Notes: a model not told the origin generated them from the letters alone. A stretch of 64,000 bases of DNA from UBA4479 sp963974935 (GCA_963974935.1 CAXBEV010000015.1:29337-93336); one strand, 5' to 3'. Counted from the stretch's first letter, positions 27,585-37,018 are shown. Numbers and translations are program-made.

Positions 27585-27623
27585 CCCATCGTTATCCTGA
27601 GCTTTGTTCAGAATAACGATGGG
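27585..27623. repeat. Palindromic hairpin element
   Basis: CCCATCGTTATCCTGA (27585-27600) and its near reverse complement TTCAGAATAACGATGGG make a 16-bp stem with one mismatch and a short loop. It lies 34 bp after the CRP-like gene and may end its transcript, though no T-run follows on that strand. Confidence 0.75.
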
Positions 27624-27657
27624 AATAAAGGGAGGGAAGTGATTGAAAAACACGGAT

Positions 27658-28356
27658 TTATTCGCCGCGGACTTCTTCAACCATTTCGCGGAGCTGTGCT
27701 AAGTCTTTGATCAACAGCACATTTTTCTTACGCTCAACAATGCCTTGGCGGGAAAGCTCAGAGAGCACGCGGGCCACCGTTTCGCGGGTCGTCGACACTC
27801 GGCTGGCGATATCGCCATGCACCGGAATCGGCCGAATTTCGGCTTGGTTTTCACCGATCAGGCCGCTACGGGCTTGCCGCAGAAGATCGGCTTGCACCCG
27901 GTTGTTGGCGGCGAGTGTGCTAAGATCCATAATCCGGTCGGTGGAATTGCGGACGACCCCGGCCAACGCACGCAACACACGAAATGCAATTTCAGAGTTC
28001 TCGCGCAGCAGGCTCATAAACCGTTCTTGCGGCAGCGCCGCAATCAAGCACGAGTCCAATGACATCACGCTGGCCGAGCGGGGCTGACCATCCAACGCCG
28101 ATAATTCGCCAAAGTGGCTGCCCGACTCCAAATCTTCGAGGGTGATTTCTTTACCCGACAACGAATAATTGACGATTCGCACATGCCCATCAACGACGAA
28201 AAAGACATCCGTGGAATCGCTTTGGCGGTCAATGATCTGCTCATGATCGCTGTAACGGCGCCACGTGCAGGCTTTTTCCAACGCTTGCAGGGTCGACGCA
28301 CTTAATCCATCAAGGATACGAATATCCACAAGCGATGCGGTTTCTTTCTCCGACAC
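27658..28356 (-). CDS. Crp/Fnr-family transcriptional regulator (CRP-like recognition helix)
   Basis: 232 residues: a cyclic-nucleotide-binding-type beta barrel (FFVVDGHVRIVNYS...GSHFGELSALDGQPRSASV), a long dimer helix and a winged helix. The barrel keeps GELSALDGQPRSAS, close to the cAMP pocket of CRP. The recognition helix TTRETVARVL has the CRP-type RE...R pattern, not the E..SR of FNR, and there is no cysteine cluster, so oxygen sensing is not indicated. The start chosen is GTG at 28356 behind AAGGGG; a TTG lies 21 bp further upstream. The target genes are unknown. Confidence 0.88.
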   Translation of the reverse strand: MSEKETASLVDIRILDGLSASTLQALEKACTWRRYSDHEQIIDRQSDSTDVFFVVDGHVRIVNYSLSGKEITLEDLESGSHFGELSALDGQPRSASVMSLDSCLIAALPQERFMSLLRENSEIAFRVLRALAGVVRNSTDRIMDLSTLAANNRVQADLLRQARSGLIGENQAEIRPIPVHGDIASRVSTTRETVARVLSELSRQGIVERKKNVLLIKDLAQLREMVEEVRGE

Positions 28357-28550
28357 GCTGTCCCCTTTCGAGCACAAAATTTATTAGGTTGAGCTTAGCA
28401 CAACCCACTTTCGTCCATAGTAGCCATAAATCCGCGGGAATGCGAACCCGAGATTTCGCCCGCGCGTTGAGGGTGCGTTGTACCACGCGGATGCTTTACG
28501 GCTTTTCCTCGGATGCTCTATGGTGCGACGGCAACTTCGGGAATCCTTAT

Positions 28551-29573
28551 ATGACAAAATCAACGTCCGGCTCAACGGCTTTAGATCGCACGTCAACGCC
28601 CGTGATCGCGGCCGTCATTCCGTGCTATCGAGAAAAGACGCACGTGCTGGACGTGATCCGCGCGATTGGCCCCGAGGTCTCAAAGATCATCGTTGTCGAC
28701 GATGCCTGCCCCGACGACACCGGTGCTTTTGTCTCAGAGATGATCGATGACGCCCGCGTTGCCGTGATCCGCCACGACGTCAACAAAGGCGTCGGCGGCG
28801 CCACCATTACCGGCTACAAGGCAGCGCTTGAAATGGGCGTCGACATCGTCGTCAAAGTCGACGGCGACGGGCAGATGGAGCCGGCCCTCATTCCCGACAT
28901 CGCGCGTCCGGTGATCGATGGCGAAGCGGACTATGCCAAAGGCAACAGATTGCACCGGCGCGAAGCCGCACAAGGCATGCCCGTGGTCCGCTTGGTCGGC
29001 AATATGGCGCTGACCTTGTGCTCGAAATTATCCAGCGGATACTGGTCGATCATGGATCCGACCAACGGTTACACCGCGATCCACACCGCGGTTATCCGCG
29101 AGTTGCCGTTAGATGACATCGCGCCCGGCTATTATTTTGAATCCGACATGCTGTTTCACTTGGGCTTGCTCGACGCCGTGGTACAGGACGTGCCGATGCG
29201 TGCACGCTACGGCGCCGAAGACAGCCACCTATCAATCCGCCGGATCTTTTGGCGCTTCTTGAAAGGGCACCTGAGTAACGGCTGGCACCGATTGATCGAC
29301 ACCTACATGGTCCGCGACGCTGGTATCGCAACGGTGGAGTTTATCTTAGGCGCGCTGTTGCTGATCGGCGGCATCGTGTTCGGCGCCATCAACTGGGCGA
29401 TCAGTTTGGCCACCGGCGAGACGGCCACCGCAGGCACGGTCGTATTAGCGGCCCTGCCGATTTTAATCGGTGTGCAATTGCTGCTCGCCTTCATCGGCCA
29501 CGACACCCGCCGCGAGCCGAGACACCCGATCCACCCATCGCTGCTGCACGAAGGCCGCCTCAAATCCCAATAA
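28551..29573 (+). CDS. Family 2 glycosyltransferase with C-terminal membrane segments
   Basis: 340 residues. The GT-A domain shows AAVIPCYREKTHVLDVI, the nucleotide-binding VVDDACPDDTG, the metal site VKVDGDGQM (DXD-like) and the acceptor-side DPTNGYTAI, as in polyprenyl-phosphate hexose transferases of the DPM1/GtrB type. Two hydrophobic helices follow (about 254-275 and 285-310). It probably makes a lipid-linked sugar or decorates envelope glycans. An upstream extension of the frame overlaps the CRP-like gene and is not used. The 3' end overlaps convergent ggt by 14 bp. Confidence 0.88.
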   Translation: MTKSTSGSTALDRTSTPVIAAVIPCYREKTHVLDVIRAIGPEVSKIIVVDDACPDDTGAFVSEMIDDARVAVIRHDVNKGVGGATITGYKAALEMGVDIVVKVDGDGQMEPALIPDIARPVIDGEADYAKGNRLHRREAAQGMPVVRLVGNMALTLCSKLSSGYWSIMDPTNGYTAIHTAVIRELPLDDIAPGYYFESDMLFHLGLLDAVVQDVPMRARYGAEDSHLSIRRIFWRFLKGHLSNGWHRLIDTYMVRDAGIATVEFILGALLLIGGIVFGAINWAISLATGETATAGTVVLAALPILIGVQLLLAFIGHDTRREPRHPIHPSLLHEGRLKSQ

Positions 29574-31098
29574 AGACGCCGTCTCGGCGCGGGTCGCCGG
29601 CCCCTTGAACGTGTCCCGCAGGGGCGCGACAAAGCACATGCACGCCACCGAAGAACATATTTTGTTCCGGCCAAACCGAGATGTCATCTGCAACAGCCGT
29701 CGCCTTGATCGCAGCGATCATAGCGTCGTCAAAGCCGGGCTCTAAGCTGAGCTTCGTGCCTTCCAAGTGCAGGCGGGGTGCATTGACGGCGTCCGTCACA
29801 TCCATGCCGTGGCGCGCGATGTTCACGATCATCTGCGTCAACGCTGAGCGGATTCGATTCGACCCGCCCGAACCGAATGCCGTCCATGTGCCGTCCGGCT
29901 GACTCATCAAGCCCGGCGCCATCATCGAGGATAATCGCACATCTTCGGGCCACGTAAAAAAGCCCGCCGCGTTCAGATCATCTTCGCCGAGCATGTTGTT
30001 AAGCATGATCCCGGTGCCCGCCAACACATGCCCGCACCCTTCCCCATTCGACACCGTGATCGCAGCGATGTTGCCGTCCGAATCCGCTGTGCTGATGTGC
30101 GTTGTCCCCCGATAGGCCGGTGGATTCGGCATCATCTGTCTGAGCACCTCGGCCCCGGCCTCGGGCGCGGCATCTAAGCCGCTTTCCGATCTGGCCTGGT
30201 TCGCCGCCGACATCGCGTCGACCAACGCGCCCGCCGGGTCATGCGTGGGTCCTTGTGCGTTCAAATGCGCCAACGCGAACGCGATCAACGCGCCGCCCGC
30301 CGCTGGCGGTGGGTTCAAAAACACATCGGTGCCATCCAAGTGCGCTGTCCAGGGTGCGCGCCTCTGCACCCGATAGCCGGCGAGATCATCCCGCCCGATC
30401 GCGCAGCCCGGCAACCCGGCGATCGCGTCGGCAATGGCGCCTTGATAAAACAACTCGGCACCTTCCGACACCAACGCGCTCAAAAATTCTGCGAATCCAG
30501 TCGGCTGATACACGGCGCCGGAGGGCAGCAGCGTAGGTGACATCACGTTCGGCCTACAGAATTGCGCCACAGCCCCCGGCGTCGCGGTATAGATCGGCGC
30601 GACCACGCCCAGCAAATACGCCTGGAACGGGTTGATCCGCACACCGTCTCGGGCGAGCGCGATCGCAGGCGCGGCGATGTCCGCCATCGGCATCCGGCCC
30701 AACGCATCATGCACCGCGAAGATACCGGCGACCGCACCGGGTGTGGCAACGGCGCCGAGCCCAATGTGGAATTCCTGCTGCGCGATCCCGAAATCCGCCG
30801 TGATCGGTTTAAAGTCGATTTCGTCCTGCGTCGGGCGCCGACGCGGCGTTTGCGTGAAGAAGTCAAAGACTTCCGTCGCATTCGTCCCGCTCGCGTTAGC
30901 GCGTCTGGCCGCCAGGAATCCACCCCCGCCCAACGACGCCAACACGGGCTCGGCCACACACGCGGCCAAGAATGCCGCAATCGCCGCATCGAAGGCATTG
31001 CCACCGGCACGCAGCACCTCTGCGGCAGCGCCCGCCGTCGCCGCATGGCCGGCGGCCACACCGGCGCGGTATCCGTCTAAAGAGTTTTCAGCCGTCAT
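29560..31098 (-). CDS. ggt: Gamma-glutamyltransferase
   Basis: 512-residue N-terminal-nucleophile hydrolase precursor that cleaves or transfers gamma-glutamyl groups from glutathione. The N-terminal AGHAATAGAAAEVLRAGGNAFDAA is typical (shown in parts: GGNAFDAAIAA), and autocleavage is expected before the Thr of the GTTHISTADSDGN motif, giving large and small subunits. GSGGSNRIRSAL near the end binds the gamma-glutamyl moiety. No signal peptide is evident at the called start, which is unusual for periplasmic GGT and suggests a cytoplasmic paralogue. Confidence 0.9.
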   Translation of the reverse strand: MTAENSLDGYRAGVAAGHAATAGAAAEVLRAGGNAFDAAIAAFLAACVAEPVLASLGGGGFLAARRANASGTNATEVFDFFTQTPRRRPTQDEIDFKPITADFGIAQQEFHIGLGAVATPGAVAGIFAVHDALGRMPMADIAAPAIALARDGVRINPFQAYLLGVVAPIYTATPGAVAQFCRPNVMSPTLLPSGAVYQPTGFAEFLSALVSEGAELFYQGAIADAIAGLPGCAIGRDDLAGYRVQRRAPWTAHLDGTDVFLNPPPAAGGALIAFALAHLNAQGPTHDPAGALVDAMSAANQARSESGLDAAPEAGAEVLRQMMPNPPAYRGTTHISTADSDGNIAAITVSNGEGCGHVLAGTGIMLNNMLGEDDLNAAGFFTWPEDVRLSSMMAPGLMSQPDGTWTAFGSGGSNRIRSALTQMIVNIARHGMDVTDAVNAPRLHLEGTKLSLEPGFDDAMIAAIKATAVADDISVWPEQNMFFGGVHVLCRAPAGHVQGAGDPRRDGVFIGI

Positions 31099-31217
31099 AG
31101 TCTGCGTTTAAACAGTGCGATCAAATCAACGGCAAGACGAAATCTAAAATGGCGACCTGATTTAAACCCGCGCAGCGGCGCATCATCACGCTCTCAGGTT
31201 GACTCTCAGGGGGTAAG

Positions 31218-31883
31218 ATGATTCCCTCACAAATATCTTGTGCAGTGCGAAGGTTTTTGCTCATGGGCGTTGCCCCACGCGGTTCTATTTTGATGCTAGG
31301 TATCGCCGTTTTGATGGCGCAGCTGATTGCTGTGCCGTCGGCACGGGCGGAAAACATCACCGTCAACGCGGTCTCGTTTTTCGATATTCCGAAGAATACG
31401 CCTGTGGTCGTGGAAACGTTCAACGATTCCGAACAGCACATCGCCTTGAAACAGCGGTTCGAGACGGAATTGAAAGCACAAGGCTACGAGGTCGCGGACA
31501 ACGCGCCGCTTATCCTCAGCTTTGACGTCAGTGACGAGTCCGGCACCTGGACCGGCGGCGGGCCGAATCGTCTGATCGAATTGAAAAATCGCGACGATCA
31601 CACCGGCACCGATGCGCCGAACGTGCGCCTTAATATTTTTGACAGCAATCGGGGCGGCCTGCTGAACCCGAAGCGCGACCCCGGCATCACCGAGGTCGCA
31701 CCGAGCCAACTGCGCATCGACGTCAGCATCGAAGACCGCGACAACGGGCGTCGGCTGTGGCAGGGCTGGAGCATGGCCAACATTTCGGCTGCCAACGATA
31801 CCGTCCTGCAGCGCGCACTGGTCAAACCGATTATCGACAACATCGGCAAAACCGTCCGCGATGCCTCGATCCCACTAAAATGA
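31218..31883 (+). CDS. Exported protein, DUF4136-like
   Basis: 221 residues. After a long N-terminus a signal peptide is clear (SILMLGIAVLMAQLIAVPSARA, cut after ARA near residue 49 in pieces VPSARA|ENITV). The mature part has the sheet-rich layout of small envelope proteins such as DUF4136: VVVETFNDSEQHIALKQRF..., then LILSFDVSDESG, RIDVSIEDRDNGRRLWQGW. GGGGGTAAG precedes the ATG at 31218; an internal ATG at 31263 would also keep the signal. The function is unknown. It stands between ggt (divergent) and hisZ. Confidence 0.7.
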   Translation: MIPSQISCAVRRFLLMGVAPRGSILMLGIAVLMAQLIAVPSARAENITVNAVSFFDIPKNTPVVVETFNDSEQHIALKQRFETELKAQGYEVADNAPLILSFDVSDESGTWTGGGPNRLIELKNRDDHTGTDAPNVRLNIFDSNRGGLLNPKRDPGITEVAPSQLRIDVSIEDRDNGRRLWQGWSMANISAANDTVLQRALVKPIIDNIGKTVRDASIPLK

Positions 31884-31997
31884 TTTAACACGTCACCGCT
31901 GCGCCTTGCCCTTGGCGCGCAAAACCGCTAGGAAACGAGCGCTTTTCTGCGCCCATTTTCATTGATTTTTGGGTGCTGCGCGCTGGAACGGGTTTCT

Positions 31998-33176
31998 ATG
32001 GCTGACATCGACGAAAAAGCGTTACTGCCTGCGGGTCTTTCTGACGGGCTTCCACCAGACGCTGCCTTTGAGGCCGACGTGCGCGAGCGCTTGGTCGCCG
32101 CGTTCATCGCGCGCGCCTTCGAGCGTGTCTCGCCGCCGCTGGTCGAATTCGAAGACAACCTATTGACCGGCACCGGCGCTGCCATGGCATCGCAGACGTT
32201 CCGGCTGATGGACCCGGTCTCGCAGCGCATGATGGGGCTGCGCGCCGACATCACGCCACAGGTCGCGCGCTTAGCGACGACGCGCCTGGCCCACACGCCT
32301 AGGCCGCTGCGGCTGTGCTATGCCGGCGAAGTGCTGCGCGTGCGTGGCTCACAACTTCGCCCTGAGCGACAATTTACCCAAGCTGGTGCCGAGCTGATCG
32401 GTGCGGTCAACGCCGGTGCCGATGCCGAAGTGATTCTCATGGCCACCGCCGCGCTTGCCGCCGTCGGCATTGACGACATCAAAGTCGATCTTTGCCAGCC
32501 GATGCTGGTGCCGTTGGTGATGGCCGATCTCGGCATCGAAGGCGAGGACGCCGTCGGCATCCGCGCCGCGCTGGACAGCAAAGACGCCGCCGAAGTGACC
32601 GCCCTTTCCGCCCCCTTGGGCGACGCCGCCCGCGATCTGCTCGGCGCCCTACTCAAAGCCAGCGGCCCGGCTGAGACCGTATCCGGCAAACTCGCCGCCC
32701 TACAACTCGGCTCCGCCGCCGCCGACGCCCGCGATCAGTTGTTGCGCACCCTGGATTTGGTCAGCGCTGCCGACCCGACGCTGGACATCACCTTGGACGC
32801 CGTCGAGAACCGCGGCTTCGAATATCACACCGGTGTCACTTTCACCTTGTTCGCCCAAGGCGTGCGGGGTGAACTGGGCACCGGCGGGCGCTATCTCGCC
32901 GGCCAAGGTGCACAAGCCAATGACGACGGCGAACCGGCCACGGGCGTGACGCTCTTTTTAGACAGCGTGTTGCGCGCCCTCAAGGCGCCAGCACCGTTGC
33001 CGAAAGTTTATCTGCCGGCCGGCACGCCTGGCACTGCGGCAAACCTGCTGCATAGCCAGGGGTATCGCACGCTACAAGGTTTCGACGGTGTCGACGCTAA
33101 GACAGAGGCCACCCGGCTTGGGTGCAGCCACTTATTTGACGGGGCTGAGGCACGACCGCTCAGCGGAAACGACTAA
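31998..33176 (+). CDS. hisZ: ATP phosphoribosyltransferase regulatory subunit HisZ
   Basis: 392 residues. A histidyl-tRNA-synthetase paralogue that partners short-form HisG in the first step of histidine synthesis. The class II aaRS-like core is visible in LVEFEDNLLTG, FRLMDPVSQRMMGLRADITPQVAR and GEVLRVRGSQLRPERQFTQAGAELIG (in parts). The tRNA-binding domain is absent. The ATG at 31998 aligns with the family's N-terminus. It is 18 bp ahead of purA on the same strand, a pairing conserved in Rhodospirillales-type genomes. Confidence 0.93.
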   Translation: MADIDEKALLPAGLSDGLPPDAAFEADVRERLVAAFIARAFERVSPPLVEFEDNLLTGTGAAMASQTFRLMDPVSQRMMGLRADITPQVARLATTRLAHTPRPLRLCYAGEVLRVRGSQLRPERQFTQAGAELIGAVNAGADAEVILMATAALAAVGIDDIKVDLCQPMLVPLVMADLGIEGEDAVGIRAALDSKDAAEVTALSAPLGDAARDLLGALLKASGPAETVSGKLAALQLGSAAADARDQLLRTLDLVSAADPTLDITLDAVENRGFEYHTGVTFTLFAQGVRGELGTGGRYLAGQGAQANDDGEPATGVTLFLDSVLRALKAPAPLPKVYLPAGTPGTAANLLHSQGYRTLQGFDGVDAKTEATRLGCSHLFDGAEARPLSGND

Positions 33177-33194
33177 CGCGGGAGAGAACGCGCA

Positions 33195-34487
33195 ATGGCG
33201 AACGTAGTTGTCGTCGGCTCACAATGGGGCGATGAAGGTAAAGGTAAGATCGTCGACTGGCTATCGGAACGTGCCGACGTGGTGGTGCGCTTTCAGGGCG
33301 GGCACAACGCCGGGCACACGCTGGTCATCGACGGGGTCACCTACAAACTGAGCCTGTTGCCATCAGGCATCGTCCGCAAGGGCAAGCTGTCGATGATCGG
33401 CAACGGCGTGATCTTGGATCCGTGGGCGCTGATGAGCGAGATTGAAAACATCCGCAAGCTCGGCGTCGAAGTCGGTCCGGAAAATCTTCGCATCGCCGAA
33501 AACGCGGCGTTGATTTTGCCGCTGCATCGCAACCTCGACCAAGCCCGCGAGATCGCCCTCGGCAAAGCCAAAATCGGCACCACCGGGCGCGGCATCGGGC
33601 CTGCGTACGAAGACAAGACCGCACGTCGCGCCATTCGCGTCGGCGACCTGGCGGACCCAGACGTTTTGGCTGAAAAAGTCGACGCCCTGCTGTTCCACCA
33701 CAATGCGCTGTTGCGCGGCCTCGGCATGCCCGAAGTCGACGGCGCCGCGCTGCTGATTGAGTTGAACGAAATGGCACCGCGCCTATTGCCGTATGCGCGC
33801 ACGGTCTGGAACGACCTCAACAACATGCGCCGCAAGGGCAAACGCATTTTGTTCGAAGGCGCGCAGGGCACCATGCTCGACGTCGATCATGGCACATATC
33901 CGTTCGTCACCTCGTCCAATACCGTCGCCGGCCAAGCCGCCATCGGTAGCGGTCAGGGCCCCGGCGCCATCGACTTCGTGCTCGGCATCACCAAGGCGTA
34001 TACGACGCGTGTCGGCTCCGGTCCGTTCCCGACCGAATTGTTCGACGACGTCGGCCAAGGCCTGGGCGAGCGGGGCCGCGAATTCGGCACCGTCACCGGA
34101 CGCGCACGCCGCTGCGGCTGGTTCGATGCGGTGCTGGTGCGCCAAGCCGTGATCGTCAACGGCATCAACGGCATCGCACTGACCAAGCTTGATGTGTTGG
34201 ACGGCATGAAGGAACTCAACGTCTGCGTCGGTTATGAAATCGACGGCGAGAAATTCGATCACCTGCCCGCATCCACCGTGCGTCAAGCCCGCGTCAAGCC
34301 GATCTATGAAACCATGGAAGGCTGGCAGGAAAGCACCCAAGGCGCGCGCTCGTGGGCCGATCTGCCGGCGACCGCGATCAAGTACATCCGTCGTATCGAA
34401 GAGCTGATCGAAGCCCCCGTCACCCTGCTGTCGACCAGCCCCGAGCGTGACGACACGATCTTGGTGCACGACCCGTTCGAAGACTAG
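33195..34487 (+). CDS. purA: Adenylosuccinate synthetase
   Basis: 430 residues. Joins IMP and aspartate with GTP to give adenylosuccinate, the first committed AMP step. Signature GTP/IMP motifs: VVVGSQWGDEGKGKIVDWL, FQGGHNAGHTLV, KIGTTGRGIGPAYEDK, and FEGAQGTMLDVDHGTYPFVT with SSNT. Length is normal. GGGAG lies ahead of the ATG. Cotranscribed with hisZ; followed by up to three terminator structures. Confidence 0.97.
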   Translation: MANVVVVGSQWGDEGKGKIVDWLSERADVVVRFQGGHNAGHTLVIDGVTYKLSLLPSGIVRKGKLSMIGNGVILDPWALMSEIENIRKLGVEVGPENLRIAENAALILPLHRNLDQAREIALGKAKIGTTGRGIGPAYEDKTARRAIRVGDLADPDVLAEKVDALLFHHNALLRGLGMPEVDGAALLIELNEMAPRLLPYARTVWNDLNNMRRKGKRILFEGAQGTMLDVDHGTYPFVTSSNTVAGQAAIGSGQGPGAIDFVLGITKAYTTRVGSGPFPTELFDDVGQGLGERGREFGTVTGRARRCGWFDAVLVRQAVIVNGINGIALTKLDVLDGMKELNVCVGYEIDGEKFDHLPASTVRQARVKPIYETMEGWQESTQGARSWADLPATAIKYIRRIEELIEAPVTLLSTSPERDDTILVHDPFED

Positions 34488-34498
34488 CCGACCGCCGC

Positions 34499-34532
34499 AA
34501 AGCCGCTGATAGCAGCAGGTTGCGGGCTTTTT
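34499..34532 (+). terminator. Terminator after purA
   Basis: AAAGCCGC (34499-34506) pairs with GCGGGCTTT (34522-34530) with one bulge, followed by T residues. It begins 12 bp after the purA stop. Confidence 0.65.
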
Positions 34533-34568
34533 ATTGACTCTCGGCTAGGTTTAATTTAAGGTAATTTC

Positions 34569-34609
34569 AAGTCTCGGGGAGGAGTGCGTCTTCTCCCCGA
34601 GACTTTTTT
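34569..34609 (+). terminator. Second hairpin terminator after purA
   Basis: A perfect 13-bp stem, AAGTCTCGGGGAG (34569-34581) with CTCCCCGAGACTT (34593-34605), ending in six T residues. Because purA already has a terminator, this one may end a different short transcript. Confidence 0.85.
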
Positions 34610-34636
34610 GTATCCGCATCCTTGCGCGACACTTCA

Positions 34637-34666
34637 AAAGGCCCCGCCCACCGGCGGGGCCTTTTT
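34637..34666 (+). terminator. Third hairpin terminator after purA
   Basis: AAAGGCCCCGCC (34637-34648), loop CACC, GGCGGGGCCTTT (34653-34664) then further T residues: a textbook intrinsic terminator, with A residues at the 5' side so it may also act in reverse. Confidence 0.9.
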
Positions 34667-34736
34667 GCGTTCGGGGCCCGGCGTTGCTGGGGCTCGGCGC
34701 CTCCCTCTCTCAACATCTCATCCATAGGAGGTTCCC

Positions 34737-36221
34737 ATGGGATCCACGAACAACACCGCTTCACAAAGCGTCGCCGGCGCCGCGCAATCCGCACGCGGCA
34801 ATACCGCAAGCATCGACACCACATCCACGCCCGCAGCGCCGCCGACGCCGACACCGTCGGCACTGTCGGGCTCAGTCGGCATCAACGCACAAAACAATTC
34901 GGATGATGTTTGGCAAGTCTCCAGCGGGCTCGCGGCCAACGGCTATTTAGACGCCCCACCCCGCGACGCCACGCCCGAAATGCAGTCGAAGATCATCACC
35001 GCCCAGCAAGACATGGGTGATCTAAAACCCGACGGTCTCGTCAATCCGGGCGGCCCGACCGAAACGCGCTTCCAGCAACTGGCTGGCCAAGGCTTTATGA
35101 AGGCACCATCGCAGGAAACCGCGTTCGGCAAATCACCCGCCGCCACGCCGAACCCGAGCGAGGTCAAAGACGGCACCACCGCCAAAGCCTTTGCCCGCAT
35201 GCAGCAAGACAAACAAGATGCCGCGCGCGCCGAAGCCAGCGAAGACCGTCAGCGCCAAGACGCCCAAGCGGTCAACGCCGTCAAAGCCGCCAAAACCGAC
35301 CAAAAAGCCGCCACCATGATGGCGCAAATCCAGGCTGCGGCATCAACCAAGGCGCCCGCCACCACCAAACCAGAGTCTCTTCTCCCCCATAAAGATATGT
35401 TGCGAGAAGGACAGGATGAGGGGCTGCGTAATGGGCAAACCGCGCCCGACATCGGTGCCGATGCCTTCCAATCCAACCAGCGCACGGCGGAATTCGTAAA
35501 ATCGCGCAACACCCTCGGCGATTTGCCCAAGTTCACCGTCGACGCCATCAACAGCGACGACGAGGATGACGGCGTAAAAGCGATGAACGAGGTCAGCAAT
35601 CTGATCCACCAAATCGCCGAAACCGACCCGGCTAAAGCACAAGACTTGCTCCACCGCACCCGCGAGGGCCTAACGCCCGAGAGGCGCGATCAGTTCGAGG
35701 TCGTGGTCAAATCAAGCGGCAAAAAAGATGATCCAAGCACACCTACCGAACCGCAGGAACCATCAGAACCGAATGAACCTGATCAACCGCCTAAACCGGA
35801 GGAGCCCGGCGATCCAGAAAAGCCTAAGGACGACGCCGCAATAAAATCACAAATAGAAAATTTAGAGGCAGAAGTGGCCAAGTATAGAGACCTTATTGCA
35901 ACGCGCGAGGATGAATTAAAGGCCAAGAATGAAGAATTAGACATCGCGACCGATAATTATAATCACCTAGAGGCGATGGCCCCCGCGAAAACTGCGACTA
36001 GCCTTGCTAGCTCAGCAAGCGGCGGCTGGATTGGCCTTGCTGGCAGCGCATTGGGGGCCGTGGTTACCGGCATAGAATTGAAAATCGCCCTAGAAAAAAT
36101 GAGGCGCCTGAGGGACAGAGTTTATAGTCTCAATGTTGAAATTCAGACCTATCGCGAAAATTTAAGTTCATATCTCGCTCAACTCGAACAACTGAGAAGT
36201 CAACTCGAACACTCTAAATAA
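34737..36221 (+). CDS. Unrecognised mosaic protein: disordered N-half, coiled-coil/hydrophobic C-half
   Basis: 494 residues behind an excellent TAGGAGG. The N-terminal 45 residues are Ser/Thr/Pro-rich; NNSDDVWQVSSGLAANGYL (about 54-72) resembles a helix of peptidoglycan-binding domains. A Glu/Pro repeat region (about 332-365, SEPNEPDQPPKPEEPGDPEK) follows. The C-terminus has a coiled coil (about 374-415), a Gly/Ala-rich hydrophobic hairpin (SGGWIGLAGSALGAVVTGIE) and a second coiled coil. Base composition changes near 35720 from GC-rich to AT-rich. No signal peptide. This could be a secreted effector or pore-forming protein, but that is inference from architecture only. Confidence 0.65.
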   Translation: MGSTNNTASQSVAGAAQSARGNTASIDTTSTPAAPPTPTPSALSGSVGINAQNNSDDVWQVSSGLAANGYLDAPPRDATPEMQSKIITAQQDMGDLKPDGLVNPGGPTETRFQQLAGQGFMKAPSQETAFGKSPAATPNPSEVKDGTTAKAFARMQQDKQDAARAEASEDRQRQDAQAVNAVKAAKTDQKAATMMAQIQAAASTKAPATTKPESLLPHKDMLREGQDEGLRNGQTAPDIGADAFQSNQRTAEFVKSRNTLGDLPKFTVDAINSDDEDDGVKAMNEVSNLIHQIAETDPAKAQDLLHRTREGLTPERRDQFEVVVKSSGKKDDPSTPTEPQEPSEPNEPDQPPKPEEPGDPEKPKDDAAIKSQIENLEAEVAKYRDLIATREDELKAKNEELDIATDNYNHLEAMAPAKTATSLASSASGGWIGLAGSALGAVVTGIELKIALEKMRRLRDRVYSLNVEIQTYRENLSSYLAQLEQLRSQLEHSK

Positions 36222-37018
36222 GCAAGGTCGGCGGATCCCATCAAATAGATACCTCGCCTAATATCCGCGTTCTTAAGTTCTGTTGGGGAGAGGCGGTCAC
36301 GGAATTGCCGTATATACGTGTCCACCGCCTCTCCCCGCTCTTGTGCGGCCAGCAAGTATCCATAGCCACTCACGTGATCGTCGTCTCTGCTCGGTTTCTC
36401 CAAAAGATATCTGCCATAATCCATCATGGCCGGTGGATATTTCTTGATGGCAGCGATATGCAAATAGCGGACGACGTCGCTTTCTTTAACAATTTGAGGC
36501 GGCAAAGGGTCCAATGCCGTTTTACCCAAAGCATACGAAGCAAGTATCTGACATGACGATTCTGATATCACAATTTCGATCAGCCAAGATACTGCTGTAC
36601 GGCGCACATCAAATGGCAGCTTGTTACTTAAAAACGTAACAGCATAATTTAGTTTTCTCGCATCATTTTGTTCTTTTATATCATATGCATAACGCAATGC
36701 GTCATGCATGGCGCGCGGCAGCAAATATGGGCTAAATCGCATGCGGGCCAATGAGAGCGAAAAGTCAAAATCCTCAAGCCGCGTCAACGAAAAGGCGCAT
36801 TGTTCAAAAAGAAACAGTTCGGGTTTCGTTGCGATGCGCGGCTTACGCCACTTTTCAGCTGTTAGTTCCAACCACTCGCAAACATCGTCTTTATTGTCTT
36901 GAGGCGCCGTGTTTGCGGTCGCATCGCGTGTGGTCACTCCGACCACCATGAAGGCAAGCAATAAGGCCGCACCAAACCGAGCAAATATCATCCGCATACA
37001 ACTAAGCTTATCCAACAT
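36200..37018 (-). CDS. Secreted protein with Sel1-like repeats
   Basis: 272 residues. A signal peptide (FGAALLLAFMVVGVTTRDATA) puts it outside the cytoplasm. The C-terminal half contains Sel1-like helical repeats, e.g. DVVRYLHIAAIKKYPPAMMD and GYGYLLAAQERGEAV. GGAGG lies 8 bp ahead of the chosen ATG (37018). It is more AT-rich than the flanking chromosome and overlaps the 3' end of the convergent coiled-coil gene by 22 bp, suggesting the two arrived together. A binding partner is not evident. Confidence 0.65.
   Translation of the reverse strand: MLDKLSCMRMIFARFGAALLLAFMVVGVTTRDATANTAPQDNKDDVCEWLELTAEKWRKPRIATKPELFLFEQCAFSLTRLEDFDFSLSLARMRFSPYLLPRAMHDALRYAYDIKEQNDARKLNYAVTFLSNKLPFDVRRTAVSWLIEIVISESSCQILASYALGKTALDPLPPQIVKESDVVRYLHIAAIKKYPPAMMDYGRYLLEKPSRDDDHVSGYGYLLAAQERGEAVDTYIRQFRDRLSPTELKNADIRRGIYLMGSADLAYLECSS

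Noticed and set aside
27658..28356. The CRP-like regulator as the FNR acting at 50011
   Set aside because: Its recognition helix has the CRP-type RE...R pattern and it lacks the cysteine cluster of FNR; a different regulator is expected to bind TTGAT-N4-ATCAA.
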